Positions 9,429 to 20,902 of a DNA stretch of 46,314 bases are shown piece after piece; the stretch's first letter is position 1, and the number at the start of each line of letters is the position of its first letter. A program made the translations under genes and the position numbers. The notes under the pieces were generated by a model. The model did not search any database, was not told where the DNA came from, and saw only the letters and a list, made by a program, of their open reading frames with translations. Location of the stretch: contig JBBHKE010002118.1 of NCBI GenBank assembly GCA_037447655.1, forward strand, positions 1 through 46,314, given 5' to 3'. This DNA comes from Zygnema cylindricum (taxonomy: Eukaryota; Streptophyta; Zygnematophyceae; Zygnematales; Zygnemataceae).

Positions 9429-10332
9429 CTCTAGGGTACCAATCTTTAATGGAACTGGCTTCATATACTGGGAAAGTATGATGATAGGAGCTCTATGCGA
9501 AAAAAGGTTTTGGGGGATAGTGAGTGGACGATTGGGGCGTCCATCAAGTCTTGGAATTCCTCCAGGGTTTGGAGGAAGCAGATTCACCAGGAAAGAGGAT
9601 TCACCTTCAACGGAGGAAACAAAGGAAGGAGAGGTGGTGGACAAAGGAAAGGAGAAGGAGGCGACCACACCAATAGCAACTGGTTTAGCATTCATGTCAC
9701 CTATTCCGAGGAACGAGGAGAATGATACTGAAACCTGGGACTTCAACAATATGGCGGCAAAGCACTTCATCTTACGCCATCTCACTCAAGGACTTGCATG
9801 TCCTCATTTGCAGGTAGAAAGGGCATCAGATCTTTGGATGGCTCTTATAGAGATGTACCGAAGTGGTACGATTCAGCAACAACAGTTGGCTGATCAGAAA
9901 GTTAAGGAGTATGTATACAAAGGGGGGAAGATGTTAGATTTTTGCAATGAGCTTGCTACACTCTTCATGGAGCTAGAGAGTGCGGGAAAAGATTTTAGTG
10001 AAAAAGAAAAGGTTAACTGTTTACTGATGAAGTTACCCGATGAGTTCGAGAACATAGTCAACCGTGTGCAGGACTTCCCAGACTCAAGGTGGATATGGAA
10101 CTCAGTGGTAGGGATGATTCTCGTTCGGGAGAATACAATTGAGATCTGAAAAGGAGGAAAGAGTGGCCAAGCCTAGGCAGCTGCGACCGATTGGAGGAAC
10201 AAGGATTCCCGGAAACTGGTCGGAAACTATGGCGGGGGGGAGCAGAAAAATTAGACCAACGAGTTCGGACCAAGGGCTCCCAAAGGTTTATGTCGTTTTT
10301 GTAAGAAACCTGGGCACTATATGGCAGAGTGC
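9418..10332 (+). pseudogene. gag: E1 gag with CCHC zinc knuckle (interrupted)
   Basis: Capsid/nucleocapsid protein of the copia particle. I start it at the ATG at 9418 because the frame is open from there, the N-terminus (MGPPSRVPIFNGTGFIYWE) matches the usual copia Gag opening 'VP.F.G.NY..W', and E2 keeps the same start. Residues ~110-240 are the UBN2-type Gag region ('LRHLTQGLACPHL', 'LWMALIEMYRSGTIQ', 'CLLMKLPDEFENIV'). A TGA at 10147-10149 interrupts it; E2 has a sense codon there. The same frame then reaches a zinc knuckle at 10291-10332, C-RF-C-KKPG-H-YMAE-C (CX2CX4HX4C), which binds RNA. Apart from that stop the domain set is complete. Confidence 0.88.
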
Positions 10333-10628
10333 ACTAAGCTAATCGAGCTTCGGTTAAAAGAGGGGCAGACCGGTGGTACCCCGAGAGAAAAGAAAAAGGC
10401 CCTTGTGACACAGGTACATGAGGCGGAATCTGAGGACGAGGACGATGAGCTCCTTTAGGATGAGGAGTTGGAGGCGAAAAACGAGGTCGAAATTCCACGA
10501 AGGCTGAAATGTGCTTACGGTGGATTGAAAGGTGAGGCAAGCTGGATTGTAGATTCTGGTGCCTCCATGCACATGTGTAAGGATAGGCACCTGTTCACTA
10601 AGATAAAAATATTCCCACCGTAGAGATA
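10333..10628 (+). pseudogene. E1 aspartic protease region (broken)
   Basis: The same frame continues from gag through an acidic linker (EAESEDEDDELL) with a TAG at 10457-10459. It then reaches WIVDSGASMHMC, where the D-S-G at 10552-10560 is the aspartic protease active site that matures the polyprotein. A frameshift near 10608-10620 follows, just before the 'VYGDGR' block; E2 is continuous at this point. The protease could not be made intact from this copy. Confidence 0.8.
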
Positions 10629-11954
10629 GTGTACGGGGATGGAAGGATAGTCACCACTACTCTTGTAGGATCGGTAGATTTGAAAGTGTTAGTAGAAGGA
10701 AAGACATCCATAGTAACATTCTCCGATGTATTGTTTATTCCGGAGCTGAACAAAAACCTCATCTCTACATCCGTATTAGATGATAAGGGTTTTTTTACTA
10801 GCACTAGGGAAGGAGTCTTTATTGCTAGTTTTGAGAAGGATGTTTATTTCATTGCTGAGAATGGTAGCCATAGGATGTTTAGGCTGGTTTTAAGTAATGA
10901 AAAGAAGAAACTTTATTATGTTGGTGTTCATGATATTATGATATGGCATAAGAGGCTTGGGCATGTGAATCTAGACAAGTTAAGAGAGATGAAAAAGATG
11001 GGAGTGGTGGAAGGGATTAAGTTTAGTGAGAATGATAAAATAACTGATTGTAGTGGATGTGCTTAAGGTAAAACACACAGATTACCCTTTCCTAAAACAA
11101 CCACCAACAAGGGAGAAAAAATTCTAGATCTAGTACACACAGATATTTGGGGACCGGCTAAAGTGCCCTCACCGGGGGGGAAGAGATTTATGATGACTAT
11201 CACTGATGATTGGTCTCGGTATTCCCGAGTGTATTTTTTGAAAAACAAGTCTGAAGCTCAGGATTGTTTTAGACAATATAAAATATGGAGCGAAAAACTC
11301 CATGAAACTCCAATCAAGAGAATAAGGAGTGACAATGGTGGAGAGTATACTTCTAACCAGTTTGAGGATTTTCAGAGGGAAGATGGGGTCCAACACCAAA
11401 AGACAGTTCCAGAAAACGCGGAACAGAATTGGGTAGCTGAAAGGTTAAATAGAACACTAAGTGATAATGCTAGAAGTATGTTGTCAGATAAGAAGATAGG
11501 AAAAAGGTTTTGGGCAGAAGCAATGAACTGTGCTAATTACCTCAAAAATAGAGTTCTTACTTTAGCTATAAAAGATCAAACACCTTATGAGAGATGGACA
11601 AGCCGGAAACCAGATATATCTTACTTAAAGGGTTTTGGCAGTCAAGTATTCAGTCTACATACAGATGGGTCTAATTGGAAGCTAGATCCTAAAGGAAAAC
11701 CGGGATACTTATTAGGATATGATGAGGATGATAAAGGATATAGAGTTTATGATCTAAAAAGGGAAGATATAAACTTAGTAAATCATCTAGTAGTTATGGA
11801 TGAAAGAAAGTCTGTGGATCCCTTCAAATATACAAAGTCAGTAAAAATCACATTTGAGTCAAAAAATTCCGATGACTTTGAGCTTCCTAACTATCCAGGT
11901 TTAAGAGAAGATGACATTCTTGCAGATACAAATCAGACCGAAGTTTTTTTATAG
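10629..11954 (+). pseudogene. E1 pre-integrase and integrase (broken)
   Basis: Frame 3 of the window. 10629-11066 holds the C-terminal protease portion and the GAG-pre-integrase zinc-binding region (IWHKRLGHVNLDKLREMKK, ..DCSGCA). It ends at a TAA at 11064-11066 where E2 has CAA. The integrase core continues in the same frame: catalytic D at 11142 (HTDIWGP), D at 11331 (RSDNGGEY) and E at 11439 (VAERLNRT). The D-to-E spacing is exactly DX35E. A 'GYLLGYD' block near 11702 marks the copia-type integrase C-terminal domain. The frame closes at 11952-11954 inside the first copy of the 220-bp duplication. The enzyme would insert the cDNA into host DNA. Confidence 0.9.
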
Positions 11955-12331
11955 CAAAAGACTGCAAGAAAAACATGTTAATAACAAGGTAACTAAACTA
12001 TCTCATCAAGATGAACCTCAAACTTATGGAGAGGCGATGACTTGTCCAGAAAGAAATCGGTGGAAGACAGCCATCAATGAGAAGATGGCCTCAATCATGG
12101 TAGCCGATACTTATCCAGGTTTAAGAGAAGATGACATTCTTGCAGATACAAATTAGACCGAAGTTTTTTTATAGCAAAAGACTGCAAGAAAAACATGTTA
12201 ATAACAAGGTAACTAAACTATCTCATCAAGATGAACCTCAAACTTATGGAGAGGCGATGACTTGTCCAGAAAGAAATCGGTGGAAGACAGCCATCAATGA
12301 GGAGATGGCCTCAATCATGGTAGCCGATACT
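11892..12331 (+). repeat. 220-bp tandem duplication inside E1 pol
   Basis: Bases 11892-12111 and 12112-12331 are the same 220-bp sequence with only two differences I could find (C/T near 11934 vs 12154, A/G near 12080 vs 12300). The copy boundary is sharp: 'GATACTTATCCAGG' at the joint against 'GATACTTGGGAGC' at the end. As 220 is not a multiple of three, it shifts frame between integrase and reverse transcriptase. E2 lacks it, so it arose in this copy or a recent ancestor. Each unit also contains the TAG that ends the integrase frame. Confidence 0.92.
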
Positions 12332-13066
12332 TGGGAGCTGGTGGATTGTCCACCTAACCGAAAACCAATCGGTTGTAAGTGGGTTTTCAAATTAAAACTG
12401 AACCCAGATAATACAATCGAGCGCTACAAGGCCAGATTAGTGGCAAAGGGATTTACACAAAAGGAGGGAATTGACTACGAGGAAACCTTTACCCCGGTGG
12501 TCAGATTTCCCTCTGTCCGCATACTTCTCAGTTTAGCAGCAGCGGAAGACATGGAAGTGCACCAGATGGACATCAAGACAGCCTTTTTGCATGGAGAATT
12601 GGAATAGGAGATCTTCATGCGACAACCCGAAGGTTTTGTGGAGGAAGGAGAGGAGAGTAAGGTATGCCGGCTGATTAAATCTCTTTATGGTTTGAAACAG
12701 GCGCCTCGACAGTGGAATAAGAAGCTTGATGAGTTTCTTACTGGTCTGGGATATATTCGGATCAGCTTAGATCACTCAATCTATGTTTTCGAATGTGAGG
12801 AAGGTTTTATATTTATTGTAATTTATGTTGATGATTTGCTTGTCTTAAGTAAATCAATGGAAAAAATTAATAAACTGAAAACCGATCTTAAAGGGAGATT
12901 TGAAATGAAGGATATGGGAGAAGCAAAATATATTTTGGGAATTCAAGTAGAGAGAGACCGAAAAAGGAAAATTATAAGTTTGACTCAAAAAGAAGCAATA
13001 CGGAACATGCGTGTTAAAAATTTCAAATGGATAAAGCTAATAGTTGTACAACTCCAATGGAGTTAA
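12332..13066 (+). pseudogene. E1 reverse transcriptase (broken)
   Basis: Copies the element RNA into cDNA. It reads in frame 2 and opens with WELVDCPPNRKPIGCKWVFK, then ARLVAKGFTQKEGIDYEETF, MDIKTAFLHGELE, SLYGLKQAPRQW and the catalytic YVDD at 12824-12835. Domain order and spacing match Ty1/copia RVT_2. A TAG at 12605-12607 falls where E2 has a glutamate codon, splitting the domain; the frame is otherwise continuous to 13066, where it ends after a frameshift before RNase H. Confidence 0.9.
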
Positions 13067-13821
13067 AGAAGGGAAGTGAGGGGAGTGAGGAAAAAGGAGT
13101 CATAGTCTTAGACGAGGAATTATCTCCTGAAGAACAAAAGTTCATGTAGACTATTCCTTACAAGCAAGTAGTGGGAAGTCTAATCTATTTTATGAATTGT
13201 ACCCGGCCGGATTTAGCTGCAGCTGTAGGAGTGCTGAGTAGAAGTCTAAATGCTCCCACTAAGAAGGATTAGGAGGCAGCTAAGAGAGTCCTTAGATATT
13301 TTATAGGAACTAAGGATCTATGGTTGCATTTGGGTGGGGAGAATACTGATATCACTACTTGGAGTGATGCCAGTTATGGTGATGCTCCGATGAGGAGATG
13401 CACTTCTGGATATGTATTATATGTGGGTGATGGGGCTTGCTGTTGGAGTAGGAAACAACAAAAGGTTATTGATCAGTCCACCATGGAGGCTGAGTATATG
13501 GCCTCTTGCTCTGCTGTAAAAGAATTGATGTTGGTCAAGTGTTTGCTTGGTGAGCTTGGTCACCTTAAGAGTGGTGAGCAGAATTTTTTTTGTGATAATC
13601 AGGCAGCAATCGCTATTTTTGCCAATCCTAAACATCATTTTAAAGCCAAACACATGGACATCAGACTCAGCTTTGTTAGAGAGAAAGTAGAAAACAAAAT
13701 AATCAGTTTAGAGTACAGACCAGATAGTGTGATGGTAACAGATATGATGACGAAACTTATGCCTTCCCCTAAGCTAATTTTCTGTAGGGAGAAGTGCGGT
13801 CTGAAATTAAAGATTGACTAG
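13067..13821 (+). pseudogene. E1 connection region and RNase H
   Basis: RNase H removes the RNA strand during reverse transcription. 13067-13323 carries the connection segment with TAG stops at 13147 and near 13270. From 13324 (frame 1) an uninterrupted 165-codon frame contains TTWSDASYGDAP, STMEAEYMASCSAVKE, FFCDNQAAIAIFANP and ADMMTK-like TDMMTKLMPSP, the usual copia RNase H set with its acidic residues. The TAG at 13819-13821 is the natural pol end, immediately before the polypurine tract. Confidence 0.88.
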
Positions 13822-13834
13822 AAAATAAGGGGAG
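13822..13834 (+). other. E1 polypurine tract
   Basis: AAAATAAGGGGAG (one T) lies directly before the 3' LTR and just after the pol stop, the standard place for plus-strand priming. Confidence 0.8.
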
Positions 13835-14889
13835 TGTAGAAATTAATGGTACATTTTTAGTATTTTCTAGGTCTAAATAGAAATATAGAAAGATGCCGAG
13901 GCAGTCTACCTCTAATTTCTCTCTCCAAACTTTCTAACTTGTCGCAGTCACTGAGAAATTGAAGAGGGAGCTAGAGCCATGGCTACCTAGGCTATCCAGA
14001 GGTTTACGGGAAATTTATATTAGTTAGGGTTTGTTTATTTAAAAGGAATGTGCCAGCGACAAGAATTGGTCTTGGTACCTACCGGCCGGCAGACAAGAAG
14101 TAGCCGGTAGCCTTAGCCGTTAACTCTAGGAATAACATTACGTAGTATATAGTTTGGTATTTATTTAAACATGTATACGTAGGATAAATCATTTTACTGT
14201 ACTTGTTTACGGTATACATAGATCTGGTAATGTATAAGTACGAAATATGTACGAGCAAGAAATCAATACCGCGCATTTATTTCTTAAGTGAAACGAATAG
14301 CGCGCATGTATTTATTACGGCTACGATTAAATTCGATTCTAATCGGACGGCCGGAATTAGCGCCGAGATCGCGGAAGAAGATTTCGGCGGTTTGTGGCCA
14401 TCGCCACATCGGATGACGCGTGGCGTAATTACATTGGATCGTGGAATCTCCGGAGATTATGGCACCGAATCCGGATATGACATGTGTCGACATTTAGGGC
14501 ATGTCGTACGATGTCCGTACATAAAGTACACCGGCAGCTGTACTTTTGCGTACGGAACTGTATTCTGATTGGTTCCGTACATGAGTAGATAGAGTCTGTG
14601 AGAGAGATAGGACTTAGAAAAATTAGGAGATAGGACCCTCTCTCCCAGAGAGCTTCACTACAAAAGATCAACTTTGACCCTCCATAACTTACTGCTCAGG
14701 GGAGCAAATTCAAAGATTCTTTTTGCTATGGACTCAGAGAACTCTTGCCTTCACAGGGGTGCAGGTGGTTGGAGTGTTTGTCTGCCAGGGTGGCATTTAT
14801 TCTTGCTGAAACACAAAGGGGTCAGGATTATTCTAGAGGCTTCTTGGAAGCTGTCCACTCTAAGGACTTATGGAGGTCTCAGAGTTTCA
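13835..14889 (+). repeat. E1 3' LTR (1055 bp)
   Basis: Begins TGTAGAAATTAATGG and ends GAGTTTCA. It pairs with 8359-9413 at ~97% identity. A 121-codon open frame fully inside the LTR occurs in both copies, but I do not regard it as a gene. Confidence 0.93.
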
Positions 14890-14969
14890 CTTGCCAATTT
14901 CGTACATAGTCTTACAACATAAAACTAGACGATAAGTTGTAAAAGTCGAAAGTACAATACTGTGCTTTA

Positions 14970-16481
14970 AAATAGAAACCCAGGATACGTCCCCATGTAA
15001 TCTGTACTTTGATAAAGTATTTTGGACTGTAGGAAGATTCTCTTTACTAATTTGAAGAGCGCCCCAATGTGCGAAAATGAAATCGGAACTTTGACATGTG
15101 ATAGTTGTAGATGTTGGTGTAATTTTATGACTGATGAAGACCACTACAAAACTTTCGACAATCGGTGACGCCAACAAAAACATCGAGAGTTGTAGACGTT
15201 TAGATTTTTGTAATTTTGTGACATTATGACGCCATGCATACTTCTGACAACATCGACGTCATAAATTCAAAACTTTTTGCCATGGCTATCCGATTTCGTT
15301 TTTTTGACTTTTCTCCATCAAATAGACATAAAAATATACATAAAGGTAGTCAAAAGAATTAGGGTATGTCCACATGTACTTGTACTTAGCGAACTTAGTT
15401 AGTATTTTAGCGCGGATCCGTCGGACCCGGTTTTCAAATGCCCCTATGTGTAAGAACGAAATCGTAACTTATATTTGTGACGATTGTATACGTCGACAAT
15501 ACCTATGACAGCTGTCAATGTCGACTATTTGTGTTGTCGCACATTATTTTTTGGAACTGCTTCTGACGTCGCATTTCTTACCGTGGCATTTTAGACCTAC
15601 CGCTTTCTAGCCTGTGCCATTTCAACGTTGAAAAAGATGCGCTTTGCCTTCGCGTAACCTGTCCAGTCGACGTGAAATGGCATCAAAATTTCGAGATCCT
15701 TGCAAAAAACAGAATCTGTACTGAACTAAAAAAGACAAAACCAAACAAATTGTGTATTTATTTTCGTCGTATTGAACAGAAAAGGACAAAACATAGCAAA
15801 TTCTGTACTTTTCTTTGTCCTTCAAAATCGTATGAAAATTTTTGAGAATTACAATACGTGCGAATATATGAACATATTTCTTTATCGAAAATATCTAGTT
15901 TTAAAACACATAGCGCATTTTAAATATAGGTTCGAAGATGACATTTTTTGTCGTGGATGTGGGTCATAAAACACAAAACAACAAATTTTCGTACATCCTA
16001 AGTTCAAAAATGACGCAAATTGTAGTCTCTAAATTTGAGATTCCTTCGTACGGTTGCAACTTAGGCAGTACAGCGTTAAGTTTACCAGGAAAACGACAGA
16101 AAAAAAACCCTTATGCAAATGGGGACATACGCTTATTTTTCAAATATCTTTCATTTCATAACAATATCGTCTTGCCTCATTCTAAAAAGTGAGAGATAAA
16201 AGCAATAGTGTAAGAGGGAGAGGGGAGAGGCGACGACGGCGCAAAATAATGCAAAGGACCCACGAATAAAAGTGGAGGTCCCAAAGCCCTGCAGATTTTT
16301 TAACGTACATGCTCGTCTTTTCATTACATGCACGTGATGGGCAGGCAGAAAAATAGCGAGTGCTCTCCCTTGTCCTAAAATTTTCCCACTCGTGTGGGGC
16401 GTGCGTGAACCGTTTTTCATTCGTCGTTTGGTTGATGCTTTTATTGAAATGCAGTCGCGAGGCGATTTTTAATGAAGATTT
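14970..16481 (+). repeat. Dispersed repeat R1, copy B (left part)
   Basis: Segments follow in the order a (14985-15330), c (15355-16110), b (16135-16481), whereas copy A has a, b, c. The copy is interrupted in segment b by retrotransposon E2 and resumes at 22809. No convincing coding sequence. Confidence 0.6.
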
Positions 16482-17480
16482 TGTTGAAATTAATAGATTT
16501 CTAGAGTATTTTCTAGGTATAAATATGTTAATATAAAAAGAAAAAGAAAAGGGCGGATTGCCTAGCTCCACCTCCTCCCTCTAGCCACCATACTTGTTGT
16601 GGTCACTAAGGATAGAGAGGGTGGTTGAGCCATGGCTGCCTTAGTTCGTCAAACAGGACTAAAGAGTGACTAATGTCACTCTCAACAAAAGGTTGAGCCC
16701 GACAAGACTCGAAACTCCGACCGGTAGAGTACAGCGTAGCCGGTAGCTCTAACAAGTCTGTCCTAGAAGTCCGTTAAGTTACATAGGGTTTGCATAGTAT
16801 TTAAGGTTGTACGTGGTTTTGTAACCGATCACTTGAAATGTAAACAAAGAAACATGTTAGTTAAAGTTTCAATGCGGACTTCATTTCGCACGAAACAAAT
16901 GAATCGAACACTTGTTTCGACGACCAACATTTAATATCGGATTTAATCCGACGGCATACATCACTGCCGAGATCGTGGAATGATCACTTTGGCATTTATG
17001 GACGTGGCATGACCCTGCGCCGCGTGGAAGGATGACATTCGGTCGTGAGAATTCCAGGGAACATACGGACGAGTGGAAAAGTGACACACGTCCACTCAGT
17101 GGCCTTGTCGTACACATGACGTACAGAAAAGAAATCGGTCGTAGTACCTTTCTGTACTTTACTGTTATATGATTGGTTTGTACTTCAGTAGATAGGGGTT
17201 GTGAGAGTGGCTTAGGACTTAGGAAAATCTGGTAGGTACCTCTCTTTAAGATAGCTTTGTATAAAATTTGCATTTTTGCCGGCTCATAACTTATCGGGTG
17301 GTTGGCTGTTTCAGTGATTCTTTTTGCTACAAATTCACGGGAGTCCAAGCTGCAGAGGGGTGAAGTCAAACTCTCAGTTTGCCTTCTTGGGCAGCAATGG
17401 TTGTGGCTTGAATTGGGTTAGTTAAAAATTATCTAGAGGCTTCATGAATTATGTAGTCCAATGGAGGACACATAATTTCA
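16482..17480 (+). repeat. E2 5' LTR (999 bp)
   Basis: Begins TGTTGAAATTAATAG and ends CATAATTTCA directly before the PBS. It matches 21805-22808 clearly. It contains the antisense tRNA-like segment (about 16690-16755, B box decayed to GTTTCGAGTCT) and an AT-rich TAGTATTTAAGG stretch near 16796 that could be a TATA-like promoter element. Confidence 0.9.
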
Positions 17481-17495
17481 GGTTATGGGCCCACC
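17481..17495 (+). promoter_or_regulatory. E2 primer-binding site, half-tRNA-iMet type
   Basis: GGTTATGGGCCCACC, identical to the E1 site and again abutting the LTR with no gap. It is complementary to the anticodon arm of initiator tRNA-Met and includes the gag ATG at 17485. Confidence 0.85.
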
Positions 17496-18358
17496 CTCTA
17501 TGGTGCCCACCTTCAATGGAACTGGATTCATGTATTGGGAAGCCATGATGAAGGGGGCTTTGTGCGAAAAATGATATTGGGGTATCGTCAGTGGACAAGT
17601 GAAACGTCCACCTTCAAGAACTCCACTTGGATTTGGAGGAGTAAATTTTCTTGCACCAGCGACTGCTTCCGCAAAGGAGGCGGATGATGGGGACAGCAGT
17701 GTGTTCAAAAAGGGGAAAGGGAAGGAGACACCCCTAACCCCTATTGCCACGCCACCGGGAGCGATGGCCGTGAAGACCGTGGAGAACGATACTAAAATGT
17801 GGGAAGACGTAAACATGGCTAACAAGAACTTCATTCTAAGGCACCTCACTCAAGCTTTGGCCACCCCTCACCTTCACATTTACAAGGCCGCGGAGTTGTG
17901 GGTGAGTTTGGTGGAGATCTATGGAGCTGGTACTATTCACGAGCTCCATTTGGCAGAGCAAAAGCTAGTGAGTTACACTTACAAAGGAGGAAAGATGTTA
18001 GATTACTGTAATGATCTTTCTTGTTTGTATATGGAGATGGAAATTGCCGGATAGACAGGTAAAATAAAAATGAATGTTAACACTCTCATCATGAAGTTAC
18101 CAGACGAGTACGAGAACATAATGTACCAAGTACAGGAAATGACTTATAGTTCTTAGAAATGGAATACAGTGGCGGGATGGTACTTGTGCAAGAAAACACC
18201 ATGGAGATTAAGAGAGGAGGAAAAAGCATTAAAGCTCTATCTGTAGAAAGGGACCGATAGGGGATAAAAAGGGGAAAGAGATCAGTCTGGAGGACCAAGG
18301 CCCCCAAAGGGCCTTTATCATTTTTGCAAAAAGTCGGGACACTTTATCGCGGATTGTG
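17485..18358 (+). pseudogene. gag: E2 gag with degenerate zinc knuckle
   Basis: Starts at the PBS ATG (MGPPSMVPTFNGTGFMYWEA) in the same frame as E1 gag. A TGA at 17572-17574 interrupts it; from 17599 the frame is open to a TAG at 18052. The UBN2-like blocks are present (LRHLTQALATPHLHIYKAAE, LVEIYGAGTIHEL, KGGKMLDYCNDLS). The zinc knuckle at about 18317-18358 reads Y-HF-C-KKSG-H-FIAD-C: the first cysteine is a tyrosine, which should abolish metal binding. Confidence 0.85.
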
Positions 18359-18698
18359 TCAAGCTGTCGAAGCTAAGGCTCCAAAAGAACCGTGGAGGGG
18401 GTTTTGTTGGAGGGAAGAAAAAGGCACTTGTGGTCACAAAAGTGACAAGAGAAACCGATGATGAGTCCTCTGAGGAGGATAGGGAGCTTGTTCTTGATGA
18501 GAGTCTGGAGGAGAAAGAGATCCCTCGGAAACAAAAGTGTGCCCTTCGAGCAATTCGGGAAGCTCCACAAGAAAGATGGATTATTGACTCAGGTGCATCC
18601 ATGCATATGTGTCCTGATAAGGAACTCTTCACTAAGCTAAAAAAGATCCCTAGTGTAGAGATAGAGTATGGGGATGGGAGAGCGATTACTACAAGATA
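18359..18698 (+). pseudogene. E2 aspartic protease region
   Basis: In frame 1, an acidic, charged linker (DDESSEEDRELVLDESLEEK) leads to WIIDSGASMHMCPDKELF, with active-site D-S-G starting at 18586. The frame continues through EYGDGRAITTR and ends at a TAG (18697-18699). Unlike E1, no shift occurs between the DSG and the YGDGR block. Confidence 0.8.
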
Positions 18699-20254
18699 GT
18701 GGGGTTAGTATATCTGAAAGTCTTAGTGGAGGGTAAAACTTCTATACTCACATTCTCATATGTACTCTACATTCCTCAGCTGAGTAAAACTCTTGTCCCA
18801 CAGTCACTGTTAGATGACAAAGAGTTTAATACATTCACAAGAAATGGAGTCTTTACAGCTAAGTATGGGGATGAAGTTTACTTAACGGCAAATAAGGGTA
18901 GCCAAGGAACGTTTAAGCTTAACCTGAGTAATGTGAAGAAGAATGCTTACTATGTTGGTGTTCTTAAGTTGATGATTTGGCATAAACGATTGGGGCGTGT
19001 GCATTTTGATAGGTTGAGAGAAATGAAAAAACCTGAGGTAGTAGAAGGCATTTAGTTTGGGGATAATGAAATGATGAATGATTGTAGTGGCTGTGCTCAA
19101 GGTAAGGCTTACAAACTTCCCTTTCCCAAAGCCGTCATATATAGAGGTTAGAAAGTACTAGACCTAGTCCACACAGATATCTGCCTTTGATTGGAAAAAA
19201 GTGGTTTATGTTGACAATAACCGGTGACTGGTCTAGATACTGTAGAGTCTACTTCCTAAAAATAAAGTATGAAACATCAACATTTTTCAAAGAATATAAA
19301 ACCTGGAGTGAGAAGTTGCATGGAACCCCCATTAAGAGGATAAGGAGTGATAATACGGGGGAATATATATCTAACCTGTTTGAGGAATACTAGAGAGATG
19401 AGGGATTTCAGCAACAAAAAATTGTACCATATAACCCACAACAAAATGGGTTAGCTGAGAGGTTGAACCGAACACTAAGAGATAGTGCATGTAGTTTGTT
19501 GGTCGACAAAAAAATAGGAAAGAGATTTTGGGCAGAGGCCATAAACTCTGCGAACTATATTAACAATAGAGTCATTACCTCAGGTGTAAAGGGAATGACA
19601 CCTTATGAGAGATGGGTGGAAAGGAAACAAAATATCTCTCACCTTAAAGTCTTTGGTAGCCAAGTTTACAACCTTGACACGGATAGGAAAAACCAGAAAC
19701 TATATGCTAAGGGAAAATCCGGATACTTTGTAGGATATGATGATGATTTTAAAGGATATACAATCTATGATTTAGCAAAAAGCGATATAATTGTGGTCAA
19801 ACACCTAGTTGTCATGGACGAAGGGGAGTCATTTGACCCCTTTAAGTATACCAAGTAGATAAGAATCAGATTTGAGTTTGAAGGTGAAGAGGACTCCGTT
19901 CTTTTTGAATGGGATATGAGTAAAACAAGGATTGCAGATTCAGGGGAGATCCAAGACACAAGAGATCCACCAGAAACCTCACATATTCCTATGGACTTCG
20001 AGGAGACAGAAGAGGAGTAACCGGAATCGACTTTCATAGATAAGGGAGCCGATAAGACAGTAAGGAGAAATCCAAGACTTCCCTCCATCCCAGCTTCGCA
20101 GTTTAGCTGGGGGAGAAGGAGCAGCAAACAAATTCAAGAAAAACAGGCTGCTCACAAGGTAATTAAGCTATCTCACCCATATGAACCTCAATCATACTCA
20201 GAAGCAGTAAACATTCAAGAGGAAGACAGATGGATTAGAGCCATAAATGATAAG
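18699..20254 (+). pseudogene. E2 pre-integrase and integrase (multiply broken)
   Basis: 18699-19055 gives the pre-integrase region (IWHKRLGRVHFDRLREMKK), closed by a TAG. DCSGCAQGK follows at about 19079. The first catalytic D (HTDI) is at 19176. A frameshift follows, then D at 19349 (RSDNTGEY, with T for the usual G) and E at 19457 (LAERLNRT), again DX35E. A TAG at about 19390 lies between the last two. The C-terminal block GYFVGYDDDFKGY is at about 19719. The linker to RT (19860-20254) is acidic and carries further stops. Confidence 0.85.
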
Positions 20255-20902
20255 GTGGCCTCTATCATGAAAGAAAATACTTGGGAACTACCGGACTATC
20301 CTCAATACAGAAAATTGATTGGTTGTAAATGGGTATTTAAACTAAAACTGAACCTACATAATACCATTGAGAGGTATAAGGCTCGATTGGTAGCAAAGGG
20401 GTTCACCCAAAAGGAGGGGATTGATTATGAGAAGAATTTTGCTCCAGTTGTTCGGTTCCCATCAGTAAGGATTCTTCTCAGTCTGGCAGCAGCGGAAGAC
20501 ATGGAAATACACCAGATGGATACTAAGATTGCCTTTTTTAATGGTGAGTTAGAGGAAGAAATTTTCATGAGGCAATTAGAAGGATTTGTGGAGGAAGGAG
20601 AAGAGAGCAAAATCTACAGGCTCATAAAGTCCTTATATGGACTGAAGTAGCCTCCCCTATTGTGGAATAAGAAACAAGATGAGTTTCTCACCGGTTTGGG
20701 ATACATCCGGATCAGCTCTAACTATTCTATCTATATGTTTGAAATTGAGAATGGTGTAATTTTTATTGCAATTTATGTGGATGATCAGCTGGTGTTGAGT
20801 AAATCTTTGGAAAAGATGAATATGTTAAAAACATGTCTTAGAACAACATTTGATATGAAAGATTTAGGGGAGGCAAGATATATTTTGGGGATCCAAATGT
20901 AA
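20255..20902 (+). pseudogene. E2 reverse transcriptase (one internal stop)
   Basis: Frame 2 throughout: NTWELPDYPQYRKLIGCKWV, ARLVAKGFTQKEGIDYE, MDTKIAFFNGELEEEIFMRQ, SLYGLK then a TAG at 20648-20650, then YVDD at 20774-20785 followed by Q (YVDDQLVLSK; E1 has L there). It ends at a TAA at 20900. This is the best-preserved part of E2. Confidence 0.87.

Larger units (their letters stand above)
8359..14889 (+). mobile_element. Ty1/copia LTR retrotransposon E1, complete but broken
   Basis: The element is 6531 bp and carries, in order, a 5' LTR (8359-9413), a PBS (9414-9428), gag, protease, integrase, reverse transcriptase, RNase H, a polypurine tract (13822-13834) and a 3' LTR (13835-14889). Integrase before reverse transcriptase defines Ty1/copia (Pseudoviridae). 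The LTRs are the same length and differ at about 33 of 1055 positions by hand count (~97% identity), so insertion was fairly recent. The reading frame has several stops and frameshifts, so this copy cannot act alone. Flanking 5-mers are CTTAA and CTTGC, not a clean target duplication; this could be mutation or inter-element recombination. Confidence 0.95.

Noticed and set aside
13835-14889. Clean 5-bp target duplication for E1
   Set aside because: Flanking 5-mers are CTTAA and CTTGC; three of five matching bases is not enough to call.
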